Source: Dechloromonas aromatica (nom. nud.) (GTDB lineage Bacteria > Pseudomonadota > Gammaproteobacteria > Burkholderiales > Rhodocyclaceae). Taken from it: a stretch of DNA of 64,000 nucleotides. Shown one piece after another: positions 11,249 to 18,885 of this stretch. Within the stretch, counting starts at the first letter, position 1. The number at the start of each line of letters is the position of its first letter. The notes below the pieces were generated by a model, which was not told the origin of the DNA, did no database searches, and saw only the letters and a program-made list of their open reading frames with translations. Both the position numbers and the translations under genes were made by a program. The DNA lies in the NCBI GenBank assembly GCA_017848965.1, contig JAFIHA010000066.1, positions 1-64,000 on the forward strand, given 5' to 3'.

Positions 11249-13150
11249 ATGACGCGTATCCAGCACCCCCTCGAACTCCTCGCCCCGGCCAAGAACGCCG
11301 ACTTCGGCATCGAAGCCATCAAGCACGGCGCCGACGCCGTCTACATCGGCGGCCCGGCCTTCGGCGCCCGTTATGGCGCCGGCAACGATGTCGGCGAAAT
11401 CCGACGCCTGTGCGATTTCGCCCACCGTTTCCGGGCCAAGGTCTTCGTCGCCCTGAACACCATCCTGCACGACAGCGAACTCGAAGCCAGCCGCCAGCTT
11501 GCCTGGGAGTTGTACGACGCCGGCGCCGATGCGCTGATCATCCAGGACATGGGCCTGCTCGAACTGGATTTGCCGCCGATTCAACTCCATGCGAGCACCC
11601 AGACCGACATCCGCAACCCGGCCAAGGCAAAGTTCCTGGAGGACGCGGGCTTCTCGCAGATCGTGCTGGCGCGCGAGATGAGCATCGCCGAAATCGGCCA
11701 GGTCGCCGCCGCGACGACGCTGTCGCTTGAGTACTTCGTGCATGGCGCGCTCTGTGTCGCTTATTCCGGACAGTGCTACATCAGCCACGCCCACACCGGG
11801 CGCAGCGCCAACCGCGGTGAATGTTCGCAGGCCTGCCGGCTGCCCTACACGCTGGTCGACGACAAGGGCAAGACAATCACCGAGAACCAGCACCTGCTGT
11901 CGATGAAGGACAACAACCAGTCGGACAACCTGCGTGCGCTGATCGATGCCGGCGTCTCCTCGTTCAAGATCGAGGGCCGGCTGAAGGACCTGTCCTACGT
12001 CAAGAACATCACCGCCCACTACCGCACGCTGCTCGACGAGATCATCGCCGCCGACCCGCGCTACGTGCGCGCTTCCAGCGGCCGTTCGACCTTCACCTTC
12101 ACGCCGCAGCCGGAGAAGACCTTCAACCGCGGCTACACCGACTACTTTGCCAACGACCGCCAGGACGACATCGGCGCCTTCGATTCACCGGCCTTCGTCG
12201 GCGAGCCGATTGGCGAGGTTGCCGAAATCGGCGACGGCTGGCTCACCGTCAACACTGCCGAAACCTTCCACAACGGCGATGGTGTCTGCTTCCACGATGC
12301 GCACGGCGACGTCCAGGGGATGCGCATCAACCGGGTCGAGGGCAAAAAGCTCTTCCCGATGGAAATCCCGGCCGAGCTGAGCGAAGGCACCACGCTGTTC
12401 CGCAACCGCGATCAGGAATTCGAGCGCGCGCTGGAAAAGGATTCGGCCGAGCGCCGCGTAAACCTCAAGGCGGTGTTCGCCGAACAGGCCGATGCTTTCG
12501 TGCTGACGCTGAGCGACGAAGACCAGGTCAGCGTCGCCGTCGCCCTACCGCGCGATGAGCGGATCGGCCGCGAACTGGCGCAGAATCCGGAGGCTGCGCT
12601 GGGCAAGCTGAAGGAAAATCTCGGCAAGTTCGGCAACACGATGTTCGTCGCCGAAGCCGTCGACCTGCAACTGACCCAGCCCTGGTTCCTGCCGGTCGGC
12701 GCGATCAATGCGCTGCGCCGCGAGGCCGCCGAACAACTCGAAGCCGCCCGCCTCGCCAGCCATCCACGGCCGCCGCGCGCGGCGCCGGCGACCGATCCGG
12801 CGCCCTACCCGCAGGACGAACTGACCTACCTCGGCAACGTCTTCAACACCAAGGCCCGCGCTTTCTACGAGAAACACGGCGTGCGGTTGATTGAGGAAGC
12901 CTACGAGGCCGGCCATGAAAAAGGCATGGTCTCGCTGATGATCACCCGCCACTGCCTGCGCTATAGTTTCAACCTCTGCCCGAAGGAGGTGAAACACTTG
13001 AAGCTGGACCCGATGACGCTGATCAACGGCAACGAAAAGCTGATCCTCAAGTTCGACTGCAAGGCCTGCGAGATGCATGTCGTCGGCAAGATGAAGAAAG
13101 GCGTCACCCTCAACCTCGGCAGCATCCGGCCGACCGCCGCCTGCGGATGA
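11249..13150 (+). CDS. rlhA: U32 family protein, probable 23S rRNA hydroxylase RlhA
   Basis: A 633-residue member of the peptidase U32 family, close in length and layout to E. coli RlhA (YdcP), which makes 5-hydroxycytidine at C2501 of 23S rRNA using prephenate-derived chemistry. The N-terminal TIM-barrel domain starts LELLAPAKNADFGIEAIKHG. The U32 signature ECSQACRLPY (about 191-200) carries conserved cysteines, with another in YSGQCY. C-terminal cysteines near 577 (NLCPKEVKHL) and in CKACEM probably belong to a metal or Fe-S site. UbiU, UbiV and TrhP are related but much shorter (about 300-450). It is flanked by a methyltransferase gene and a zinc-ribbon gene. Confidence 0.82.
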   Translation: MTRIQHPLELLAPAKNADFGIEAIKHGADAVYIGGPAFGARYGAGNDVGEIRRLCDFAHRFRAKVFVALNTILHDSELEASRQLAWELYDAGADALIIQDMGLLELDLPPIQLHASTQTDIRNPAKAKFLEDAGFSQIVLAREMSIAEIGQVAAATTLSLEYFVHGALCVAYSGQCYISHAHTGRSANRGECSQACRLPYTLVDDKGKTITENQHLLSMKDNNQSDNLRALIDAGVSSFKIEGRLKDLSYVKNITAHYRTLLDEIIAADPRYVRASSGRSTFTFTPQPEKTFNRGYTDYFANDRQDDIGAFDSPAFVGEPIGEVAEIGDGWLTVNTAETFHNGDGVCFHDAHGDVQGMRINRVEGKKLFPMEIPAELSEGTTLFRNRDQEFERALEKDSAERRVNLKAVFAEQADAFVLTLSDEDQVSVAVALPRDERIGRELAQNPEAALGKLKENLGKFGNTMFVAEAVDLQLTQPWFLPVGAINALRREAAEQLEAARLASHPRPPRAAPATDPAPYPQDELTYLGNVFNTKARAFYEKHGVRLIEEAYEAGHEKGMVSLMITRHCLRYSFNLCPKEVKHLKLDPMTLINGNEKLILKFDCKACEMHVVGKMKKGVTLNLGSIRPTAACG

Positions 13151-13860
13151 AGCCGACGCCCTGTCCCTCCTGCGGTCAGCCGATGGAAAAGCGGCGCTTC
13201 GAACGCAACCTGCACGGTGAGGTCGTTCTCGACCTCTGCTTCCACTGCCACGGCGTCTGGTTCGACGAATTCGAAAGCGTGCAGATCACGCCGGGCGGCG
13301 TCATCGAACTGTTCCGGCTGATCCACGAATACCGCGAAGCGCCCCGCCTGCCGCTGCGCGACGTGCTACGATGCCCGCGCTGCAACGAGCGCCTGCTGCA
13401 AGGTCTCGACGTTTCCAAGCACGGCGGCCACTTCAACTACCACCGCTGCCTGCAGAAGCATGGACGGTTCACGACCTTTGCCCAGTTGATGATCGAAAAG
13501 GGTTTCGTCCGCCAGTTGTCGCCGGCCGAAATCGACGAGCTGGCGAGCAAGGTCAGCATCGTCCGCTGCACCGGTTGCGGCGCGCCGATCGACATCCGCC
13601 AGGACCACGCCTGCCGCCACTGCCGGGCGCCGATCGCCATCCTCGACCCGGCCGCCGTCGAAAAGACCCTGGACCGGCTCGACCAGGCCGAGGTCCAGCG
13701 CAGCCGGCGCGACGTCGAAATGCTCGGCGACGCCATCGTCATGCGCGAACGGGAAAAATCCCGTTTCGAACGCGAACAGCGCGAACGCTTCAACAACCTC
13801 GACATCGGCGATCTGGTCGTCGCCGGCGTCGATCTGTTGTGGCGCGTCCTGCACCGCTAA
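13147..13860 (+). CDS. Zinc-ribbon protein, function unknown
   Basis: A 237-residue soluble protein with three Cys-rich modules: CPSCGQPMEK with CFHCHGVWFDEFE (TFIIB-type, about 6-45), CPRCNERL (about 78-81) with a single later cysteine and histidines in HFNYHRC, and CTGCGAPID with CRHCRAPI (about 141-163). The last 80 residues form a charged helix rich in Arg/Glu (RSRRDVEMLGDAIVMRERE) ending with a short hydrophobic stretch. Its ATG overlaps the rlhA stop codon (ATGA), so it is translationally coupled. Zinc-ribbon proteins of this kind often bind nucleic acid or protein partners; the role here is not known. Confidence 0.75.
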   Translation: MKPTPCPSCGQPMEKRRFERNLHGEVVLDLCFHCHGVWFDEFESVQITPGGVIELFRLIHEYREAPRLPLRDVLRCPRCNERLLQGLDVSKHGGHFNYHRCLQKHGRFTTFAQLMIEKGFVRQLSPAEIDELASKVSIVRCTGCGAPIDIRQDHACRHCRAPIAILDPAAVEKTLDRLDQAEVQRSRRDVEMLGDAIVMREREKSRFEREQRERFNNLDIGDLVVAGVDLLWRVLHR

Positions 13861-13875
13861 GCCGGCCTCCCCGAA

Positions 13876-14352
13876 CTACTGGACGCGAATCTCGACCCGC
13901 CGACCTTCCTCGGCGCTGCCGCTGCCCAGCGTCGATTCCGGGCGCCGCATCCTGACCTTGTCAGCGGCCACGCCGCCAGCGACCAGCGCATCGCGCACCG
14001 CCTGCGCCCGCTGCCGGGCCAATTCGGCGTTCTGTTGCGGATCGCCGGAAGCGTCATGGAAACCGGAAAGCAGGACGATGCCGTCGCTCTTGGCGGCCAG
14101 GGCATCGACCGTCCGCGCGACGACCATCAGGTCGCCGTCGCCGAGCACCGCCGAACCTACCGCGAAATAGACCTTGGCCAGCGCCTCGCCGACCGGCGCG
14201 ATGTCGCTTTCCGCCGCCACCATCGCTGCCGGTGCCGACTGGCTCGCCTTCCAGACGCCGAGACCGGCGACCAGCGCGATGACGCCGAAGATGACGCCGG
14301 CGAGGACGCCGAAGACCACGCCCTGGGTTTCGTTTTCGTCTTGACTGGACAT
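13876..14352 (-). CDS. Membrane-anchored OmpA-domain protein
   Basis: A 158-residue protein with one N-terminal membrane helix (about 12-37, VVFGVLAGVIFGVIALVAGLG) and a C-terminal OmpA-like peptidoglycan-binding domain. The domain begins at VYFAVGSAVL and contains GFHDASGDPQQNAELARQRA, RAQAVRDAL and the closing RRVEIRV. The helix lacks a cleavage site, so the protein is probably held in the inner membrane with the domain in the periplasm. The start at 14352 was preferred because GAGG lies at a good distance; an in-frame ATG at 14367 exists. Short OmpA-domain proteins of this type are often linked to cell-wall anchoring. Confidence 0.75.
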   Translation of the reverse strand: MSSQDENETQGVVFGVLAGVIFGVIALVAGLGVWKASQSAPAAMVAAESDIAPVGEALAKVYFAVGSAVLGDGDLMVVARTVDALAAKSDGIVLLSGFHDASGDPQQNAELARQRAQAVRDALVAGGVAADKVRMRRPESTLGSGSAEEGRRVEIRVQ

Positions 14353-14398
14353 GCTGGGTAACCTCATTTCATGGTGAAGGAAAAATCACCGTGGCATT

Positions 14399-14950
14399 CT
14401 AACCAGCATTCGGACTCAACAGTGTGTCGGGGTGCAGTTGCAGCGAGTGCTCGCCGGCCGCCAACCACACCGTGCCTTCCTGGACGGTGCAGGAAAGGCG
14501 CATCGAACGCTCGGCCAGCGCCCCCAGCGCCTGCGTCTCCTCGGCCGACAGTCGCAGTACCGTCAGATTGTCGAAACGCGCGAGTTGCGGTGCAATCTGC
14601 TGCCACCAGACATCGACCGAACGGGCGCCGTAGGTCAGCACCACCGCCCGCCGGGCGCGGTGACAGCCCTTGCGGATGCGTGTCTCATCGGGCTGGCCGA
14701 CCTCGATCCAGGTCTGCAGCACGCCGGAAGGATCGACCTCCTGCAGCGCGCATTCGTCATCGCTCGACAGCCCCTTGCCGAACGCCAGGTCCGGTCCGGC
14801 ATGGAGCGCAAAAGCGAGGATGCGGACCATCATCCGCTCGTCGTTTTCCGAAGGATGACGGGCGACGGTCAGCGCGTAATCGGCGAAATGGCCGCGGTCG
14901 AGATCGGCCACCTGCAGCTCGGCCTTGAAGACAGTGGATTTGAGCGCCAT
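14399..14950 (-). CDS. yaeQ: YaeQ family protein
   Basis: A 183-residue member of the YaeQ family (E. coli YaeQ has 181 residues), which has a PD-(D/E)XK nuclease-like fold; E. coli YaeQ was once linked to suppression of rfaH loss. Visible family features are the start MALKSTVFKAELQVADLDR, the RHPSENDERMMVRILAFAL segment with its conserved Asn-Asp-Glu, and the acidic/Lys segment LQTWIEVGQPDETRIRKG, which resembles the nuclease core. The longer reading frame to 15046 was rejected because homologues start at this Met. It is probably monocistronic. Confidence 0.88.
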   Translation of the reverse strand: MALKSTVFKAELQVADLDRGHFADYALTVARHPSENDERMMVRILAFALHAGPDLAFGKGLSSDDECALQEVDPSGVLQTWIEVGQPDETRIRKGCHRARRAVVLTYGARSVDVWWQQIAPQLARFDNLTVLRLSAEETQALGALAERSMRLSCTVQEGTVWLAAGEHSLQLHPDTLLSPNAG

Positions 14951-15084
14951 TGCAGCCCCCGGGAAAAGTGCGCGATTATCCCATGGCGGCAGGCGGAACG
15001 ACGCGCCGCCGCGCCCACGAACCTGCCGGAGAACGCCATGCCGCAAGAACTCGTCGCCGGGCCGCCCGCGCCAGCATCAGCCAG

Positions 15085-15321
15085 ATGAGCGCCGCCTTGC
15101 TGTTGCAGCCCGTCGCCCGCAAGCGCTGCGCCAGTTGCCAGTGCTGGAGCGGCCCGCGCGCCGTCGGCACGACCCCGGGCAGCGTCGCCATCGCCGCCGA
15201 AACCGACGTCGGTCTGTGCGACGGCGGCGGCTGGCACGGCAGCGAGCGGCGCGCCCGCTCGGCCTGCGGTCACTGGCGGATCTGGCCGGTGCTGCTCGAT
15301 GGCGGAACGCCGCCCGCGTGA
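15085..15321 (+). CDS. Small cysteine-containing hypothetical protein
   Basis: A 78-residue protein whose core has the pattern CASCQCWSGPR, then DVGLCDGGGWHGSERRARSACGHW. The spacing of four or five cysteines around Gly/Trp/Arg suggests a small metal-binding fold; I recall similar short betaproteobacterial proteins but cannot name a family. The start at 15085 has no clear ribosome site. It ends base-to-base against the convergent HDOD gene. The pattern of conserved-looking Cys, Gly and Trp supports a real gene, but this is the least certain CDS in this part. Confidence 0.5.
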   Translation: MSAALLLQPVARKRCASCQCWSGPRAVGTTPGSVAIAAETDVGLCDGGGWHGSERRARSACGHWRIWPVLLDGGTPPA

Positions 15322-16164
15322 TCAGAAGAAGATGCGGGTCAGATAGTGGCTGCGTGCCTCGATGCGTCCGAACAGGTAACCGAGATCGTCGCTCCAGTTC
15401 AGGCCGATCAACTCGCAGGCGCTCCCGGCAAGGTGGGTAACCCGCGATTTCTGGTGCGCGGCCAGGTCGAGGGCATTGACCACGACTTCGGCGACATGGG
15501 TCACCGCGACCAGCTTGTCGGCCGGCGGCTGGACGTCGTGGTGGTGCTCGATCGCCGCCACCACCGACGCCGGCAGATGCCAGGCCGTCGCCAGCAGGCG
15601 GCCGATAGCACAATGATCGATGCCGAACACCCGGCGCTCGGCGTCGATGACGTCGAGTCCCTCGTCCTGCTCCAGGCTCATGCGCACCAGTTGGAACTCC
15701 AGCGGATGGCAACGCGCCATCCAGAGCTGGCCGATGTCGTGCAGCAAGCCGCAGACCAGCGAGAAATCCTGCGACAGGTGGCCGATCCGGGCCAGTTCCT
15801 GGGCGGCCACGCCAACCGCCACGCTGTGTTCCCAGAAGTGGCTGCCCATGCGGCTTTCCCGGGAAAACTCGGCGAGCGCCACGGCGAGCACGATTTCCCT
15901 GACCTTGGCGAGGCCGATCAGCGAGACGGCGACCTGCATGTCGCGCAGGTCGCGCTGGTTGCGCCCACCCATCGCCGCCGCATTGGCGATCGACAGCACG
16001 CGCGCGGTGATCACCGGATCGCGCCCGACCAGCTGGATCAGCGCACCGATCGTCGCGTTGTCGTCGTCCAGCGTCTGCAGCAGGTCGTTGACCACGGTCG
16101 GGAAGGCCGGCAACAGCGCCGACCGGCGGACGACATCGCTTTCACTCAGGTGCAGCGGCATCAC
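15322..16164 (-). CDS. HDOD domain protein
   Basis: A 280-residue cytoplasmic protein made almost entirely of an HDOD domain, a relative of the HD phosphohydrolases in which the catalytic metal ligands are usually lost. Visible parts are LPAFPTVVNDLLQTLDDDNA, the Asp-rich RDPVITARVLSIANAA segment, LIGLAKVREIVLAVAL, and CGLLHDIGQLWMA, where the HD pair is retained. HDOD proteins act in signalling (chemotaxis, biofilm, cyclic-di-GMP contexts), often as scaffolds. It overlaps by ATGA the small gene upstream (16161-16487), so the two are probably made together. Confidence 0.9.
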   Translation of the reverse strand: MMPLHLSESDVVRRSALLPAFPTVVNDLLQTLDDDNATIGALIQLVGRDPVITARVLSIANAAAMGGRNQRDLRDMQVAVSLIGLAKVREIVLAVALAEFSRESRMGSHFWEHSVAVGVAAQELARIGHLSQDFSLVCGLLHDIGQLWMARCHPLEFQLVRMSLEQDEGLDVIDAERRVFGIDHCAIGRLLATAWHLPASVVAAIEHHHDVQPPADKLVAVTHVAEVVVNALDLAAHQKSRVTHLAGSACELIGLNWSDDLGYLFGRIEARSHYLTRIFF

Positions 16165-16487
16165 AGGCTCCGGTAGGCCAGCACCGCCGCATAGAGCGCG
16201 GCCAGCGCCGGCTGCGAACGGTCGGCCTGGGCGAAGATGCGGTCCAGACGGGCCTTTTCCCTCACCAGATCGGCGTCGCGCTCGGCATCGCTGCGCGGAT
16301 CGTCTTCGAGGATGCAGACGAATTCACCGTGGCGCATGGCAATCTGGTGCAGGTTGCCTTCGGTCAGCGGGTTGCCGGCCGGCAGCGTGAAATTGGTCAC
16401 GCCATGGTCGGCAATGGCCAGCGGAGCCCCCAGCACCATGCCTTCGACTGCCTCGGAAATCGGGATGTAGTGCAGACGTTGCCGCAT
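16161..16487 (-). CDS. Small partner protein of the HDOD gene
   Basis: A 108-residue soluble protein. The first half (IPISEAVEGMVLGAPLAIADHGVTNFTLPAGNPLTEGNL) has the pattern EGMxLxxPL...LPAGxxLT seen in the short beta domain that often precedes HD-GYP domains; the second half is helical. The ATG at 16487 has GGAG close upstream, whereas the in-frame TTG at 16499 does not. The stop overlaps the HDOD start. It may supply in trans the N-terminal domain that other bacteria fuse to HD-type signalling proteins; that is inference. Confidence 0.7.
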   Translation of the reverse strand: MRQRLHYIPISEAVEGMVLGAPLAIADHGVTNFTLPAGNPLTEGNLHQIAMRHGEFVCILEDDPRSDAERDADLVREKARLDRIFAQADRSQPALAALYAAVLAYRSL

Positions 16488-16590
16488 TGCTTTCTCCAAT
16501 ATTTATTATTTGAATCGAATCTGTCACTTTCCTCTCCCAAGGTCAAGGGTGAAGTTGCGCAGGCAGGCAATAACCCCATTCATTCCGCTG

Positions 16591-16619
16591 TTGTTTTTCG
16601 CCGGAAAATCGGCGATAGT
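16591..16619 (+). promoter_or_regulatory. Candidate promoter of the ilvBN leader
   Basis: TTGTTT (16591-16596) and GATAGT (16614-16619) with a 17-bp spacer give a modest sigma-70 match and a start near 16626, 29 nt before the leader peptide ATG. The rest of the 371-bp gap from 16488 to 16858 holds the leader peptide and attenuator annotated below. Bases 16500-16590 show nothing else that I recognise apart from an AT-rich stretch near 16500. Confidence 0.4.
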
Positions 16620-16654
16620 CGCCGCTCAGCCACTTTCCGCATCCCGCAACGTCG

Positions 16655-16765
16655 ATGACCACCACCCCGACCCGCTTCCCGTTTGCTGCCCGCGCAGTAT
16701 CGCCGGTCGTCGTACGCGTCATCGTCGTAGGTGTCGTCGCGCACGCGCCGTCGCGGATCGGGTAA
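16655..16765 (+). CDS. IvbL-like leader peptide of ilvBN (attenuation)
   Basis: A 36-codon open frame upstream of ilvB. It starts MTTTPTRFPF and contains the block VVVRVIVVGVV; ten of the fourteen codons from 15 to 28 are Val or Ile, and nine of the 36 are Val. It ends HAPSRIG. E. coli IvbL likewise starts MTTS and has VVVVRVVVVVGNAP, so the resemblance covers both composition and layout. A strong terminator follows 19 nt after the stop. Ribosome stalling on Val/Ile codons when these tRNAs are uncharged would prevent terminator formation and let ilvBN be read. Leu codons are absent, unlike in IvbL. Confidence 0.82.
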   Translation: MTTTPTRFPFAARAVSPVVVRVIVVGVVAHAPSRIG

Positions 16766-16784
16766 GCAGCAGACAGTTTCCCCC

Positions 16785-16815
16785 AAACCCCGCCGGCGCC
16801 ACCGGCGGGGTTTTT
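16785..16815 (+). terminator. Attenuator terminator before ilvB
   Basis: A perfect 12-bp stem AAACCCCGCCGG (16785-16796) / CCGGCGGGGTTT (16802-16813), a 5-nt loop and TTTTT (16811-16815). It lies between the leader peptide and ilvB, where attenuation needs it. I could not settle the competing antiterminator fold by eye. Confidence 0.85.
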
Positions 16816-16858
16816 CGTTGAGCCTCCCGGAATCGCCAGAAACCGAAAGGAGTTCTCA

Positions 16859-18535
16859 ATGACCGAAACCCTCACCGGCGCGCAACTCACCGTGCGTCTC
16901 CTCGAACGCCAGGGCGTGCGCCTGCTGACCGGCTATCCGGGCGGCGCCATCCTGCCGATCTACGACGCCCTCGGCGAATCGACCGTGATCCGCCACGTCC
17001 TGCCCCGCCACGAACAGGGCGCCGGCTTCATCGCCCAGGGCATGGCCCGGGTTTCCGGCGAAGTCGCCGTCTGCCTCGCCTCTTCCGGGCCGAGCGCGAC
17101 CAACCTGCTGACGGCGATCGCCGACGCCAAGCTCGATTCGATCCCGCTGGTGGCGATCACCGGCCAGGTGCCGCGGGCGATGATCGGCACCGATGCCTTC
17201 CAGGAAGTCGATGTTTACGGACTGTCGCTGCCGATCACCAAGCACAACTTCCTGGTTTCCTCGACCGAGGAACTGCTCGAGGTGATTCCCCGCGCCTTCG
17301 CCATCGCCGCTTCCGGACGGCCCGGCCCGGTGCTGATCGACATTCCCAAGGACGTGCAGACCCGCGCCATCGAAATCGCCGACTGGCCGGAACCCGGCTG
17401 CCGCCGCCCGGTGGCGCCGGCCGACGGCATGGCGCTGACCGAAGCGGCCGCGCTGATCGGCGCGGCGCGCCGCCCCATCCTCTACCTCGGCGGCGGCGTC
17501 ATCCACGCCGGCGCCTCGCGGCTGGCGCTCGACCTCGCCGAAAAGGCCAACCTGCCGACCGTGATGACGCTGATGGCGCTCGGCGCGATGCCGGTCGATC
17601 ACCGGCTGTCGCTCGGCATGCTGGGCATGCACGGCGCCCCCTGCGCCAATCTGGCGCGCGAGGAATGCGACCTGCTGATCGCCGTCGGCGCCCGCTTCGA
17701 CGACCGCGCCACCGGCAAGGTCGCCGCCTTCTGCCCGCAGGCGAAAATCGTCCACATCGACATCCACGCCGCCGAACTGGACAAGATCAAGGCCGCCCAC
17801 GTCGGCATCGTCGCCGACCTCGGCGAGGCGCTCGCCCGCCTGCTGCCGCTGGTGCCGGAGAATCCCCGGAGCGCCTGGAACGAGCGCGTCGACGCGCTGA
17901 AAACCGCGCACCCGCAGCCCTTGCCCGAGCTGGCCGACCCGCGCTCGCACTTCGGGCTGATCCGTTGCGTCGCCGCCTGCGTGGACGACACGGCGATCGT
18001 CGTCACCGACGTCGGCCAGCACCAGATGTGGGTGGCGCAGGCCTACCCGCTGCGCCGGCCCCGGCAGTGGCTGACTTCCGGCGGGCTGGGAACGATGGGC
18101 TTCGGCGTGCCGACGGCGATCGGCGCCGCGCTCGCCGCGCCCGAGCGGACCGTGGTCTGCTTCACCGGCGACGGCTCGATCCTGATGAACATCCAGGAAC
18201 TGGTGACCGCCGCCGAGGTGCAAGCCAACCTCAAGATCGTGCTCCTCGACAACGCCGCGCTCGGTCTGGTGCACCAGCAGCAGACGATGTTCTACGGCCA
18301 GGGGCCGGTCGCCTCGACCTTCCAGGTGCTCCCCGACTTCACCGCCGCCGCCCGCGCCTTCGGCATCGCCGCCGTCGATCTCGACGCCGCCGCCAACCCG
18401 CTGGCGGCACTCGCCGACGCCTTCGCCCGCCCCGGCCCGTGCCTGATCCACGCCCGTATCGACGCGCAACAGAAGGTCTATCCCATGGTGCCGCCCGGCG
18501 CCGCCAACCGTGACATGATCGGAGCCCAAGCATGA
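16859..18535 (+). CDS. ilvB: Acetolactate synthase large subunit (IlvB type)
   Basis: A 558-residue thiamine-diphosphate enzyme that condenses pyruvate with pyruvate or 2-ketobutyrate, the first common step of Val, Leu and Ile synthesis. The N-terminal domain has GYPGGAILPIYDAL and the catalytic Glu in RHEQGAGF (about 51). The central FAD-binding domain follows, and the C-terminal ThDP/Mg motif is GDGSILMNIQELVTA ending in LLDN. Length matches E. coli IlvB (562). An AGGAG site precedes the ATG. The small subunit overlaps by ATGA. Leader peptide, length and subunit size all point to the IlvBN isozyme rather than IlvIH. Confidence 0.93.
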   Translation: MTETLTGAQLTVRLLERQGVRLLTGYPGGAILPIYDALGESTVIRHVLPRHEQGAGFIAQGMARVSGEVAVCLASSGPSATNLLTAIADAKLDSIPLVAITGQVPRAMIGTDAFQEVDVYGLSLPITKHNFLVSSTEELLEVIPRAFAIAASGRPGPVLIDIPKDVQTRAIEIADWPEPGCRRPVAPADGMALTEAAALIGAARRPILYLGGGVIHAGASRLALDLAEKANLPTVMTLMALGAMPVDHRLSLGMLGMHGAPCANLAREECDLLIAVGARFDDRATGKVAAFCPQAKIVHIDIHAAELDKIKAAHVGIVADLGEALARLLPLVPENPRSAWNERVDALKTAHPQPLPELADPRSHFGLIRCVAACVDDTAIVVTDVGQHQMWVAQAYPLRRPRQWLTSGGLGTMGFGVPTAIGAALAAPERTVVCFTGDGSILMNIQELVTAAEVQANLKIVLLDNAALGLVHQQQTMFYGQGPVASTFQVLPDFTAAARAFGIAAVDLDAAANPLAALADAFARPGPCLIHARIDAQQKVYPMVPPGAANRDMIGAQA

Positions 18536-18843
18536 ACGCCCTGACCCGCAACGAATCCCGCGCGCTGGCGCGCGCCGTTCTGCAGATCGACGTCGCCAAC
18601 CCCCCCGGCGTGATGTCGCACGTCGTCGGCCTCTTCTCGCGCCGCGCCTACAACGTCGAAGGCATCCTCTGCCTGCCGGTCGGCGACGGCAGGCTGAGCC
18701 GGATCTGGCTGCTGGTCAATGAAGACCAGCGGCTGCCGCAGATGATCCGGCAACTGGAAAAACTCGAAGACGTTGCCAGTGTCCGGCGGCACCACGCCGA
18801 GCACGCGGTCTTCGCCGAACTGGAGGAATTTTTCCGGCCATGA
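18532..18843 (+). CDS. ilvN: Acetolactate synthase small regulatory subunit (IlvN type)
   Basis: A 103-residue ACT-domain protein that activates the large subunit and binds valine for feedback inhibition. The ACT core reads LQIDVANPPGVMSHVVGLFS then RRAYNVEGILCLPVG. It lacks the C-terminal domain of IlvH (about 160 residues) and matches E. coli IlvN (96 residues). It overlaps ilvB by 4 bp, so the subunits are made in a fixed ratio. The gene ends at a GC-rich hairpin starting in the stop codon region. Confidence 0.92.
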   Translation: MNALTRNESRALARAVLQIDVANPPGVMSHVVGLFSRRAYNVEGILCLPVGDGRLSRIWLLVNEDQRLPQMIRQLEKLEDVASVRRHHAEHAVFAELEEFFRP

Positions 18844-18866
18844 AAAAACCCGGCCGCGGCCGGGTT
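18843..18866. terminator. Bidirectional terminator between ilvN and the chemoreceptor gene
   Basis: AAAAAA then the palindrome AACCCGGCC-GC-GGCCGGGTT (18847-18866). On the minus strand the stem is followed by T6, making a good terminator for the chemoreceptor gene. On the plus strand it directly follows the ilvN stop but has only a short T tail. Confidence 0.75.
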
Positions 18867-18885
18867 GTCGTTGCCGTGTCCGGAA

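Noticed and set aside
13957..15088. Plus-strand frames opposite the OmpA-domain gene and yaeQ
   Set aside because: Shadows of the minus-strand genes, which have clear families.
16785..16815. Simple terminator of an upstream gene
   Set aside because: The gene to the left is on the other strand; together with the Val/Ile leader peptide the hairpin is better read as an attenuator.
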